Of a stretch of DNA of 54,113 nucleotides, positions 15,054-24,000 are shown one piece after another. The position numbers were made by a program, and so were the translations under genes. Each line of letters opens with the position of its first letter. Position 1 is the stretch's first letter. This DNA comes from a virus. The DNA is taken from positions 1-54,113 of IMG/VR virus record IMGVR_UViG_3300021962_000141. One strand, 5' to 3'. The notes under the pieces were generated by a model. The model saw only the letters and a list, made by a program, of their open reading frames with translations. It had not been told where the DNA came from and searched no databases.

Positions 15054-16268
15054 ATGCCAAGACTTTCGCTTTATCGCCCAGAAAAGGGCAATGATTACAA
15101 ATTTATCGATAAAACCGTCTGGGAAATGTTCCAGGTAGGCGGTGTTGATGTTTTAGTACACAAATATGCAGGCCCAGGTGATCCATTACCTGGTGCTAGT
15201 ACGCCTACTACACCTATATATTCGGGCGGAATTCCTGAGCTACAAATACAAGATCTTTTATTTTTAGAAAATCGAGATAGAAAATATGATCCCGATGTGT
15301 ACATTCTTAGAGGTGTATACAATATAACAGATCTAGACTTTAATCTAACACAGTTTGGATTATTTTTACAAAACGACACAATCTTTATCACTTTCCATAT
15401 CAATGACACCGTAGAAAAATTAGGAAGAAAATTGATCGCAGGTGATGTCATAGAATTGCCGCATCTAAAAGATTACCACGCACTCAACGATTTAAAATTT
15501 GCCTTAAAACGATTCTATGTTATTGAGGAAGTTAACAGGGCAGCAGAAGGATTTTCATCGACTTGGTATCCGCACTTATATCGTGCTAAATGCACTCCAT
15601 TAGTTGACAGTCAGGAATTCAAACAGATACTAGATGGTCTTGCCGATGATTCTGGCGAGGACACTAATACAACTCTACGTGACATAATGAGCACCTACGA
15701 AACTGAGATGAGAATCACAGAAGCGGTGTTAGATCAAGCAGAGTCAGACGCACCTAAGAGCGGCTACGATACTACGATGTACTATACCGTTCCGTTGGAC
15801 GAAGAAGGAAATGTTAAATTAGTCACTACTGATACCGGCGATATCGAAGCTAGTAATGACGGCAGCGGTGTAGATGCTAGCGTGATTATCGCTACACCAA
15901 CCAAAGACGGGTATCAAAACTATCATGAAGATGGAGCAACACCTAATGGGGCTCCGTTCACTAGTGGTATTACATTTCCTGGTAATCCTGTAGACGGACA
16001 ATTTTGTCTACGTACAGATTATTTTCCTAAGAGATTATTTAGATTCAATGGCCGCAGATGGGTTAAGTACGAAGACAATGTACGCATGACAATGAGTAAT
16101 CTAGGAACTACTGACACCGAGTCTGGAGAAAGATTCGAAGGCAGAGATACAAGACAAAACCAAAAAGGCACGTTTATCAATAACACTAATGAACGTATGA
16201 TAGACGGCAAATTGGTTAAAGAAAAACAGAGCTTGAGCAAAGCACTACGACCTAAGGCAGACGAATAA
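15054..16268 (+). CDS. gp14: neck protein (gp14-like) with C-terminal extension
   Basis: This protein of about 404 residues begins MPRLSLYRPEKGNDYKFI. The central part resembles the gp14 neck protein that seals the filled head: LQIQDLLFLENRDRKYDPDV, then GLFLQNDTIFITFHI, AGDVIELPHLKD, and RFYVIEEVNRAAEGFSS with WYPHLYRAKCTPL. T4 gp14 has 256 residues. Here about 150 more follow, acidic and Gly/Asp-rich (TGDIEASNDGSG), with a later beta module containing NPVDGQFCLRTDYFPKRLF and RWVKYED, typical of small phage decoration or fibre modules. Starts at 15048 and 15012 are also open. Neither they nor 15054 has a Shine-Dalgarno site. The 3' end overlaps gp15 as TAATG. Confidence 0.65.
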   Translation: MPRLSLYRPEKGNDYKFIDKTVWEMFQVGGVDVLVHKYAGPGDPLPGASTPTTPIYSGGIPELQIQDLLFLENRDRKYDPDVYILRGVYNITDLDFNLTQFGLFLQNDTIFITFHINDTVEKLGRKLIAGDVIELPHLKDYHALNDLKFALKRFYVIEEVNRAAEGFSSTWYPHLYRAKCTPLVDSQEFKQILDGLADDSGEDTNTTLRDIMSTYETEMRITEAVLDQAESDAPKSGYDTTMYYTVPLDEEGNVKLVTTDTGDIEASNDGSGVDASVIIATPTKDGYQNYHEDGATPNGAPFTSGITFPGNPVDGQFCLRTDYFPKRLFRFNGRRWVKYEDNVRMTMSNLGTTDTESGERFEGRDTRQNQKGTFINNTNERMIDGKLVKEKQSLSKALRPKADE

Positions 16269-17698
16269 TGGATTTTTTCTACGATGGCCAGATAAGAAGA
16301 TACGTGACTCAGTTCATGAGGATCTTTATTGGTTTTAAATTTCAATCCGGTGATGGCACACTGAAACAGGTGCCTGTTGCCTACGGAGATTTAACAAAAC
16401 AGGTAGCACAGATTATCAAAGAAAATTCTGAAAATAAATTAGCAAGCGTTCCTAAAATCGCCTGCTATATAACTGGTATAGAACTAGATAGAGCAAGATT
16501 AGCTGATGCTAGCTATGTTAGCAAGATCAGCATTAGAGGAAGGTCCTACGAATCATTTGATGATGAAACAGGAGAGCCAGTGTACGATAATACACAAGGC
16601 GGAGGTTATACAGTAGAACGCCTAATGCCCACTCCATTCAAGCTGAGTATGCGAGCAGACATATGGACCAGCAATACCGATCAAAAACTTCAATTGTTAG
16701 AACAAATCATGGTTCTGTTTAATCCTAGCCTAGAAGTACAGACCACAGACAACTATATAGATTGGACCAGTCTTAGTGTAATAGAACTAGTAGCTTCTAC
16801 ATTTACTTCACGATCTATTCCACAAGGTACAGAAGTAGATATAGATATCTGTTCTCTAGATTTTGAAATGCCAATTTACATCAGTCCGCCAGTTAAAGTC
16901 AAGAAACTAGGCGTGGTACAAAACATTATCATGAATATGTTTGACGATGATGGTCAATTAAAGCCGTTAGCAGAACTAGCATTTAATGATCCCGCCGATG
17001 CCAAAGATATTAAAACTACATCTGTAATCACAACACCTGGAAATTTTGGAGTTTTATTATTATCATCGAAAACAGTTACTGGCGTTGAGACAGGTTCTTA
17101 TTATATTAGTGCTCTAGATCCCAACGAGGCTGTTGTCGAAAGCGGCCTAGATATACCTAGAAAAGGTGGAGCGGTTATTGATTGGAACAAGATCGTTCCT
17201 CAATATGGAAAGTACCGTCCTGGTATCAGCAGAATAAGATTTTTACAGCCTAGTGGTTACGAATTAGTAGGAACATTTACTATCAACGAAGTTGATTCTC
17301 AATTCCTAGTAGTAGATTTTGATTCAGATTCGGAACCACAAACAGATTTGATCATCAATGCTATTATAAATCCACAAACATTTGATCCTAGAAGCAATCT
17401 ACTAACAGGGATGAAATATCTAATATTAGAAGATATAGGTTCAATATCAAATATGGACGGTGCCGATGCGTGGAAGAATTCTGACGACACTGATTTTGTA
17501 GCTCCTGCTAATTCTATAGTCGAATGGGATGGCGACGATTGGAATATCATTTTTGATCCCACAGTCGAACACACTGGAACTTATTACATAAAAAATCTCA
17601 AAACTGGAATCCAATATAAGTGGGAAGACAATCAATGGTTAAAATCTTTTGAGGGAGAATATACTGCCGGATATTGGAGTTTTGATCTAGAAGGATGA
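16268..17698 (+). CDS. gp15: proximal tail sheath stabiliser / tail terminator (gp15)
   Basis: This 476-residue protein caps the finished tail. The N-terminal 230 residues align well with T4 gp15: FFYDGQIRRYVTQFMRIF, QVPVAYGD, VPKIACYITGIELDRARL, PTPFKLSMRADIWTSNTDQ, LLEQIMVLFNPS and FEMPIYISPP. T4 gp15 is 272 residues. The remaining 240 residues here are an added beta-rich region with repeats of a Trp/Asp/Gly-rich kind (SIVEWDGDDWNIIFDP, QYKWEDNQWLKSFEGEYTAG) resembling small surface modules. The start codon overlaps the gp14 stop and the stop overlaps the next start (ATGA), so gp14, gp15 and two small genes form one operon. Confidence 0.9.
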   Translation: MDFFYDGQIRRYVTQFMRIFIGFKFQSGDGTLKQVPVAYGDLTKQVAQIIKENSENKLASVPKIACYITGIELDRARLADASYVSKISIRGRSYESFDDETGEPVYDNTQGGGYTVERLMPTPFKLSMRADIWTSNTDQKLQLLEQIMVLFNPSLEVQTTDNYIDWTSLSVIELVASTFTSRSIPQGTEVDIDICSLDFEMPIYISPPVKVKKLGVVQNIIMNMFDDDGQLKPLAELAFNDPADAKDIKTTSVITTPGNFGVLLLSSKTVTGVETGSYYISALDPNEAVVESGLDIPRKGGAVIDWNKIVPQYGKYRPGISRIRFLQPSGYELVGTFTINEVDSQFLVVDFDSDSEPQTDLIINAIINPQTFDPRSNLLTGMKYLILEDIGSISNMDGADAWKNSDDTDFVAPANSIVEWDGDDWNIIFDPTVEHTGTYYIKNLKTGIQYKWEDNQWLKSFEGEYTAGYWSFDLEG

Positions 17699-18096
17699 TA
17701 TATAAAGGCATGCAGAAATATGCCGGAATCCTGTTTATGTCTAAAAAAACTTCTAGAATTCTAATGGTTCTAGAAGATCTCAAATGGACTGTTCCTAGTT
17801 TTGCCAGAGAAAAATCCGTAGTTGAAGATGCTGGAAAGATTATCGAACATTTTTACGGAAAACCCGCAAGACTGGTCCCTGTAGAATTATATCTTAGCCA
17901 AGATAAGGGATTTGAATTTTCAACCTATATATGCTTAGTCGAAGAAGAATTCGTCCCTTCTTCTGATCAAACGTTCTGCTGGTCAACAATAGACGTTCTG
18001 CCAAAAGGTCTACATTCAGGATTAAAAAATACCCTGACTGATAAAATTATCAAAACTAAAATTGATACTATTTTATTGATAGGAAATTCTTTATGA
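17695..18096 (+). CDS. possible degenerate Nudix-fold protein
   Basis: This 133-residue protein has features of the Nudix fold: the strand YAGILFMSKKTSRILMVLE, KWTVPSFARE in the position of the usual W-x-lP-x-G-x-x-E, then a helix VEDAGKIIEHFYG, and a strand ICLVEEEFV. The catalytic Nudix box G-x5-E-x7-R-E-U-x-E-E-x-G-U is not present, so hydrolase activity is doubtful. It could be a structural or regulatory relative. It starts with ATGA overlap to gp15; another ATG at 17710 is possible. It ends overlapping the 85-residue gene. Confidence 0.55.
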   Translation: MIYKGMQKYAGILFMSKKTSRILMVLEDLKWTVPSFAREKSVVEDAGKIIEHFYGKPARLVPVELYLSQDKGFEFSTYICLVEEEFVPSSDQTFCWSTIDVLPKGLHSGLKNTLTDKIIKTKIDTILLIGNSL

Positions 18097-18350
18097 AACT
18101 GACTATTACTAAAAGCAAAAACTTCATAGAAGACTGTCGTCGTTACGAAAAAGCGATCAAAGAAACCAAAGACACAGAACTTGATAGCCTTTATAGAAGA
18201 TTTGTGTCTCAGGCACGATCGATGGATGCTTCAACAGATTCTATCGCAAATCTTTCAAACACTTCTCAAGAAAGAAACAAATTAAAATCTTTAAGAATCG
18301 ACATCGAGAAGAAAATTATGTCGTTGAAAGAAAAGATTCAACAGTCTTAA
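18093..18350 (+). CDS. small helical protein of unknown function
   Basis: This 85-residue protein is highly charged and almost wholly helical. Heptad-like patterns run through IEDCRRYEKAIKE and IDIEKKIMSLKEKIQQ, suggesting a coiled-coil or helical hairpin. There is no signal peptide or zinc motif. It is the last gene of the gp14-gp15 operon, with ATGA overlap to the gene before, and it converges on the hldD gene with a 35-base tail-to-tail overlap. A virion assembly chaperone or small virion component is possible. I do not recognise a family. Confidence 0.6.
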   Translation: MKLTITKSKNFIEDCRRYEKAIKETKDTELDSLYRRFVSQARSMDASTDSIANLSNTSQERNKLKSLRIDIEKKIMSLKEKIQQS

Positions 18351-19206
18351 ACTGATAATCTCCTAGCATACTTAACAACCTTGTGTTGTCTGAGCAGGTG
18401 TATTTTTGATATTGATTTATTAGTTCTCTAGGAAAATCAATTTCTTCTATATCTGCTGAATATTTTTCAGCCACTGCTTCGGCTACCTGTCGGAATGAAA
18501 CAGCAGAACCAGTTCCTAGGTTAAAAATCCCATTAAAATTTAAATCAAAAGATTTTAATTTAACATCAACTACATCATCAACACAGATGAAATCTCTTTG
18601 GAAGTTTTCACTGCCTCTAAATACTTTGATTTTTCCTGTGGTCTCGGCTTGATGTCTAAATTTTGTCACAGGACTGGCCTGATCTTTTTTGTGATTTTCA
18701 TTGTTGCCATATACATTAAAATATCTCCACCCTTGTATTCGAGCACCCGGATAATCTAATAGTGTCGAATACACATACTGATCTATTCTCATTTTGCTAG
18801 AAGCATATAAAGATCTGGGCATCAGCGGTTGATTTTCTTGGAAAGTATTGCTATCTCCGTATACCGATGCTGAACTAGCATAGGATAAAAATAAATTATT
18901 CTGTACTGCTTGGTCAATTAACCAATAACTAGGTTGTAGATTATATTGATCAATCCTCAATGGGTCTTTTTCAGTAGTGGAAGATATCGCTCCTTCGTGG
19001 AAGATAGCTTCCACTTTTAACCAATGATTGAATCTACCATAAAAATCATCAGTTGACATTATATCAGTAAATGTTAAATTTTTTAAGTTAGATTCTTTAT
19101 CTTGATTAATGTCGTCTACTATTAAAATATCAGAGACATATCGACTGTTCAATCTTTTAACAATATTAGAGCCAATGAATCCCGCTCCACCAGTTACGAC
19201 TATCAT
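18316..19206 (-). CDS. hldD: ADP-glycero-manno-heptose 6-epimerase (HldD-like)
   Basis: This 296-residue short-chain dehydrogenase/reductase-type epimerase should convert ADP-D-glycero-D-manno-heptose to the L,D form used in lipopolysaccharide inner core. It has the NAD(P) motif GGAGFIGS at 6-13, the HldD-specific IFHEGA (69-73) and SSTTE (75-79), the catalytic Y134-x3-K138, RYFNVYG (161-167) followed by NHKKDQAS (residue Lys 173 matches the substrate-site Lys of the bacterial enzyme), and SENFQRDFICVDDVVDV. E. coli HldD is 310 residues, so it appears full length. It is the last of five overlapping genes and starts within an ATGA overlap with the HAD gene. Confidence 0.9.
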   Translation of the reverse strand: MIVVTGGAGFIGSNIVKRLNSRYVSDILIVDDINQDKESNLKNLTFTDIMSTDDFYGRFNHWLKVEAIFHEGAISSTTEKDPLRIDQYNLQPSYWLIDQAVQNNLFLSYASSASVYGDSNTFQENQPLMPRSLYASSKMRIDQYVYSTLLDYPGARIQGWRYFNVYGNNENHKKDQASPVTKFRHQAETTGKIKVFRGSENFQRDFICVDDVVDVKLKSFDLNFNGIFNLGTGSAVSFRQVAEAVAEKYSADIEEIDFPRELINQYQKYTCSDNTRLLSMLGDYQFKTVESFLSTT

Positions 19207-19511
19207 TTAAAAAAATGCTCCGGATGAACAGACTTATCATCGATCCATACATCATAGTGTGGTTTACGTAGTTGAAGACTAGTATACTTTGCTCCCCAGT
19301 CGTTCATCTGTTTATGCGTGATTTCAGTCCTATCGATCCCCGAACGTGACCCACGTGCTGTGTAGTAATGTATTTCGTGACCTTCATCGAATAGCTGATT
19401 GATTTTAGCTATTCTATCCATGTAAGGTTTTGTTTTAGCATAGTCTACATTACCGTTGCTGTCAAATTCCATAGAACAAATAGTACCATCGATGTCAACA
19501 ATAAAAATCAT
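19203..19511 (-). CDS. small HAD-family phosphatase of the heptose operon
   Basis: This 102-residue protein has the HAD motifs: DIDGT with both Asp at residues 6 and 8, a Thr in YYTARG near 50 for motif II, and a Lys plus Asp pair in RKPHYDVWIDDKS near the end for motifs III and IV. It resembles small capsule-type HAD phosphatases and is about half the size of GmhB (about 190 residues), the phosphatase that removes the 7-phosphate from heptose 1,7-bisphosphate. Its place between heptose kinase and epimerase genes suggests that it does the GmhB step, which is inference. Both ends overlap neighbours by ATGA. Confidence 0.75.
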   Translation of the reverse strand: MIFIVDIDGTICSMEFDSNGNVDYAKTKPYMDRIAKINQLFDEGHEIHYYTARGSRSGIDRTEITHKQMNDWGAKYTSLQLRKPHYDVWIDDKSVHPEHFFK

Positions 19512-19876
19512 TTTTGGCTGTCTCCTGGAGCTAGTCTAAAATTGTCTTCGACTGAATCTGCTGTGCTGACTTCAAATATCATGGCACCGTCAGTCATTGC
19601 TTCCAGCTGATGAGGTTGGAGTGGTGGATTGTGCCACGTATCGCCTTCATTTAATTCTTGTTCATAGATTTTAGCGTCTCGGGTGTCAATCCAACGTAGT
19701 TTAAATTTTCCAGAATTTACGAACCAAGTTTCATCTTTGGCTCTATGAAAGTGCATAGAAAATTTATTTCCTGCCTTTTCAAAAACTAGAATCTTGCCGC
19801 AGTAGTGATCATTGGTGGCCCAAATTATTTCAAAGCCCCAGCCCTTATCAACTTTACCTGTTAGTCTTTGTGTCAT
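19508..19876 (-). CDS. cupin-domain protein of the heptose operon
   Basis: This 122-residue protein is a single cupin barrel. Motif 1 is GNKFSMHFHRAKDETWFV with His-x-His and Glu as metal ligands, and motif 2 is EGDTWHNPPLQPHQLEA with a further His. It resembles small cupins near sugar-nucleotide genes (mannose-6-phosphate isomerase type II and WbuC-like). It may be a sugar-phosphate isomerase or epimerase. No gmhA gene is seen, so a role in the first isomerisation step is conceivable but unsupported. The ATG at 19876 is preferred over one 30 bases upstream, because it overlaps the kinase stop as ATGA and AGAGGAAA lies upstream. Confidence 0.72.
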   Translation of the reverse strand: MTQRLTGKVDKGWGFEIIWATNDHYCGKILVFEKAGNKFSMHFHRAKDETWFVNSGKFKLRWIDTRDAKIYEQELNEGDTWHNPPLQPHQLEAMTDGAMIFEVSTADSVEDNFRLAPGDSQK

Positions 19877-20622
19877 TTTATTTCCTCTAATCTTGGAGCA
19901 TAGCATCCTACATGCTGTACTGTTATACTCGCAGCTACGGTGGCAAACTCCATAGCTGATTTAATATTGTTAGTGTTTAGATATCCGTAGGCGAGGGCTG
20001 CTAAAAATGTATCTCCTGCTCCGGTAACGTCAACAACTTCAACGCTGGGGGCAGACGTAGAAAACTCATGAAATACTGCTCTAGCCCCTTTGCCTCCTCG
20101 GGTAACAATAAGTCCCGAGCATTCGCTTTTTATTTTACTATATTCTAGTTCATTGATTTTAACCCACGCACCTTGTAATCTTTCTAGATCCGTTTTTTTC
20201 GTGTCAACAAAAACAGGAATCCTTGTAGCTATTGCCTCTTCGATTATGTCGTAGGAAACAGTTCCTTTGTTATAGTCGCTGATAACGATAGCATCATAAA
20301 CTTTAGGTATCGCAGTTTCGAATTCAATCGGTGGCGATATTAGATCAGTATCTATCCTAACGATCTGTTGTTTGCTGCGAATGTCTACTAGTCTTGTTTT
20401 TGTAGAAGTTTCTCCGTGGAGATAATTTACTTCACAGTCTAAGGCTTCTAGATTACGGGCCACATTGCCTGCCATGCCCGGCTTGCGTTCTTCATACTCG
20501 AACTTAAACACCGGAACTGGTGCTTCTGGGCTGATGCGATCAACTGTACCATACTGGTACACATCAACACAGTCATCACCGATTAGCAATATTTTGTATG
20601 ATCTTGGTTGTTGAATAGTCAT
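19873..20622 (-). CDS. hldE: D-glycero-beta-D-manno-heptose 7-phosphate kinase (HldE kinase half)
   Basis: This 249-residue PfkB-family protein corresponds to the N-terminal domain of bacterial HldE, which phosphorylates heptose-7-phosphate at C1. Matches include LIGDDCVDVYQYG, VDRISPEAPVPV (28-39), GMAGNVARNLEAL, VDTKKTDLERLQGA, and the PfkB signature DVTGAGDTFLAAL with catalytic D204. It is about 70 residues shorter than the E. coli domain and lacks two internal segments, one in the substrate-side region and one helical. The gene overlaps the adenylyltransferase gene by 47 bases in another frame and has no ribosome site of its own, so re-initiation or coupling is likely. No alternative Met lies before the core. 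Confidence 0.88.
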   Translation of the reverse strand: MTIQQPRSYKILLIGDDCVDVYQYGTVDRISPEAPVPVFKFEYEERKPGMAGNVARNLEALDCEVNYLHGETSTKTRLVDIRSKQQIVRIDTDLISPPIEFETAIPKVYDAIVISDYNKGTVSYDIIEEAIATRIPVFVDTKKTDLERLQGAWVKINELEYSKIKSECSGLIVTRGGKGARAVFHEFSTSAPSVEVVDVTGAGDTFLAALAYGYLNTNNIKSAMEFATVAASITVQHVGCYAPRLEEIK

Positions 20623-20968
20623 CTAATATATCAAAAAATACGATTTCGTCACAGACAATGTCACCAACTATGGGCTTGCCCATATAATCACTGCCTTTGA
20701 CCATAATGTCGCAGGCTGCGACTAGGTTAATAAGTTCTACATCATTATTGAAAACAACAACTTCGTCAACTGCTTTTAAATTTTCAAGCATAAATGCTCT
20801 ATGCTTTTGGTTGTTGATTGGACGCTGTGGTCCTTTTAGTTGTCGTACTCGTTCGTCTGAATCGATCCCGACCATGAGATGGCCACCTAAACTTTTAGCG
20901 TAATTTAAAAGTTCGACGTGACCGGGATGAAGAATATCGAAAGTTCCATTAACAAAAATCAGACTCAT
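20576..20968 (-). CDS. hldE: heptose 1-phosphate adenylyltransferase (HldE nucleotidyltransferase half)
   Basis: This 130-residue cytidylyltransferase-fold protein should join AMP from ATP to heptose-1-phosphate. It has VNGTFDILHPGHVELL with the HxGH-type motif at 14-17, SDERVRQLKGPQRPIN (37-52), MVKGSDYMG near 88, and the end motif DDYSTTKIIQNI. These match the C-terminal domain of E. coli HldE (TNGVFDILHAGH, VKGGDY and STTNII). It is the first gene of the operon, so the two halves of HldE are split and in reverse order compared with bacteria. The ATG lies six bases after a consensus -10 element with no ribosome site, so the mRNA may be leaderless. Confidence 0.88.
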   Translation of the reverse strand: MSLIFVNGTFDILHPGHVELLNYAKSLGGHLMVGIDSDERVRQLKGPQRPINNQKHRAFMLENLKAVDEVVVFNNDVELINLVAACDIMVKGSDYMGKPIVGDIVCDEIVFFDILDDYSTTKIIQNIANR

Positions 20969-20974
20969 GCTGTA

Positions 20975-21002
20975 ATTATACAGTCACGAGTCTGTTTGTC
21001 AA
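20975..21002 (-). promoter_or_regulatory. consensus sigma70 promoter of the heptose operon
   Basis: TTGACA (20997-21002) and TATAAT (20975-20980), both perfect consensus hexamers, are 16 bases apart on the minus strand. Six bases after TATAAT comes the first ATG, so the transcript should start on or beside the start codon. It lies directly after the stop of the 2695-residue late gene. Confidence 0.85.
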
Positions 21003-21006
21003 CCTT

Positions 21007-24000
21007 TTAGGCTTGTGCTTCAGACCAACGTAAAATAACGTTGGCGTTAACAGCAGCCCCCGAAACCTTATAGATATTGACAGCTAAAACATCTGGGCCG
21101 TTTGGAAAGGTTCCGCGACCGCCCAGTGTAGTATTAGTCAATTCTTTGAGTTCTGAAAGATCCAATTGGTCTGAATTTCCTGGTAAGCTGATGAATGAGA
21201 ATACCTGTTCGCCTGGCAGGGCATATGGTGGTTGTCCAAACTTGAATGTTATCGTGCTGGCTCCTGCTACCACAGCATTCGATGTCTGGGTGAACGTTAC
21301 AGTATAGTAACCAGTACCACCGAATGTTCGTAGGGCACTAACCGATGCTACTCGAGTACCAGCAGCAAATTTAGCATCAGATACCTCCGTACCAGCACCT
21401 GCTGAATAGGTGCTAACGAGCGTTTCCCACGATGCTTGTGTAAAATAAACAAAGTTTGTAACTGCGGTATTTTGAGACAGTGACATTGTTATTGTATTAT
21501 TAGCATTGACTGCCGAAGCAGTAGTCCTACTCAAGAATAATGTGTAGTATGGAATTGTATCAAAGGTTATGTTCTCGGACCCAGAAAGTGTTCCAATACA
21601 GTTATTGCTAAACGTCACTGAATAATAGCCTACTGAATTAAAAGTCCGTAAACTGCTAATGCTTGTGATCGTAGTTCCGCCAGTAAATTTACCAGAATCG
21701 TTAGTTAGTGTTCCTACTACAGGAACATCAACGGGCAGTGCTGTCCAACTGGCTGCGGTAAAGAATAAATTATTTGTGGTCGTTCTCGCACCGCCAAATG
21801 CTGTGTTGATCGTCTGCGAACTTAGCGGAAGATCGGAACTCAACCCCTGGTCCATCGTCACAGTATAGTATCTGTTCGGTGAGGTTCCTTGTACAGCCGA
21901 TACTGCTGTTACTGTAGTACTTGCTGGAAATGCTGAGGTCACTGAGAACCCGGTAGCAGTTACAGGATTGGTCATGGCATTCCAACTAGCTTCTGTAATA
22001 TTCAACGAAGTTTGACCAGCGACGTAGGCAGTAGAAATCGTTCCGTTATTATTAAATCCAGTGGCTGTCGAGTTAAATTGAACAAAGTTATTACCAGAAC
22101 CTGTTACAAGATAAGTTCCATTGTATTGATTCGGCTGTACGCCAGATACTGTAATTCGTGAGTTAACTGGGAATGGCGCATATCCCGGGTTATTAAAGAA
22201 TAATGTAGCTGTAACTCCGTTCCCTTGGGCAAATGTAGTACTAAAGGATCTAAAGAATGTAGACATCGATCCGGTCTGAGAAGCCAGCGTAGTAGCGATA
22301 GGGCTTGGACTTGTAGCGACCGAGGACACAGTTGTTCCAGATTGGAATTTAGTATCTGTGGTCGAAATAGCGAATCCAGCAGCCGCACCAGATGCGTTCC
22401 AGCTGGTCTGTGTAGCGTACACAAAAGATGACCCCGACGACCTGTTAAATGCTGTCTTATTCGGTACTGTTACGTTGGCTGTAGTTGTATTCAGAGCAGT
22501 AGCTGTCGATGTTGGCTGTGCTACGCCACCGCCCCAGTTTACAGAACCGCCCGGGGCGATCTGTGCGAAGCTTGGCTGTCCACCAGAAGCAACGCCTGAT
22601 AGTCCGCTCCAGATAATATCACTGGGATTAGATGGGTAGTTTTGAGGATTCAATACACCTTCAACGATGATACCACCTGTGCCTGTATCAGATGTAACAG
22701 CGATTTCTTTCAATAACAATTGAGCTCTGTTTAACAATTCTCTCTCACCAAGGTCGCCCACTACGGCATTTGAAACACTAGGTGCCAAGCGGATCAAGAA
22801 AGCAGTTGATTTGGTTGTACTAACACTAATACCAGTAGACGCATAGTTAAAAATGTATCCACGATCAAAGTCAAATAGACCGTCTGTTAAGAACGCAGAA
22901 CCCCAGTGGCTAATTAATGGAGTCGTTGTGTTGTTTAGCAATATAACTCCGGTGCCTGTCGAGTGATCGGCGGCAGTTCCTGCGGTAAAGTTTCTAGTAG
23001 CACCTGCGATAAACAGATCTAATTGTGCCGATCTAGAGCAGCCTGTTAACTTGTTAAGGTCAGTGTCTAATCCAGTATAAGCGATCATCTCGTTGTCGAC
23101 GTAGATTATACCAGTATTCGGAAACCCTGCTACACTTTCTAAAAATACTTCAGTTCCAGTATTACTTAGATTAGAAACCAATCTGCTAGTAGCCCCATAG
23201 TTTGAAACTTCATAACGAACAGGAAGGTTACCAGTACGCATATACGCTTCAGTGTTAACGTTGCTATTTCTCATACGGTGGGCAAACACATAATTACCAT
23301 CGGATCCCCGTAGCATGAAATCAATAAAACCAGCACCGTACCAGCTGTATTGAATACCGATCATCTGCATCTTGACAATATCGAGATCGTAACCACTCGG
23401 TCCGGTTCCGTCTAATCGATCTTTATTGAAATCTGATTGTTTAACTCTTACCTCACTAATCAAACTCATCTTGGCATTAGATACATTGTTAACACCACGA
23501 TAATCGGGGTTAACAGTCATCGAAGTCTGACTATCAACATGTGTGACTATATGAGTCATTCCACGAATGGTCACTGAATCGCCTGCCTTTACTTGATCTC
23601 TGAATCGGCTGTTTAGACCTGTTATTCTATTAGAGCCTGCGTTAACTGAAATAGTGCCGGCTAATTGTCTAGTCGATGTTCTTTGAACAGCCCATAATGT
23701 TTGACCGTCATATTCCCAGAAAATACCGTTTTGATCGTCGAATACTCCAGCACGAACGACAGCACCTTTCCACCGTAGTGTAGAAACTTGGCAGCTAAAA
23801 CTCAGTGTAGGTTTTCTCGAACCAACACGCTTTGTGGCAATGATCCTAAATGTACGTTCAGTGACGATTTCGTCTACTTCATAGTCTCCATCATACCCGC
23901 CTGTTGTTACTCCGCTAAGACGTATCACAGCACCCCGTTGTAGACCGTGGTCGTTGTCACCTAAAGTAATTTCGATAGTAGCACCAACTTCGACGTCTGT

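Noticed and set aside
18316-20968. The sugar operon as an ordinary bacterial contaminant
   Set aside because: Its genes overlap tightly, fit exactly between phage genes on both sides with a 35-base overlap, and the hldE halves are arranged unlike bacteria.
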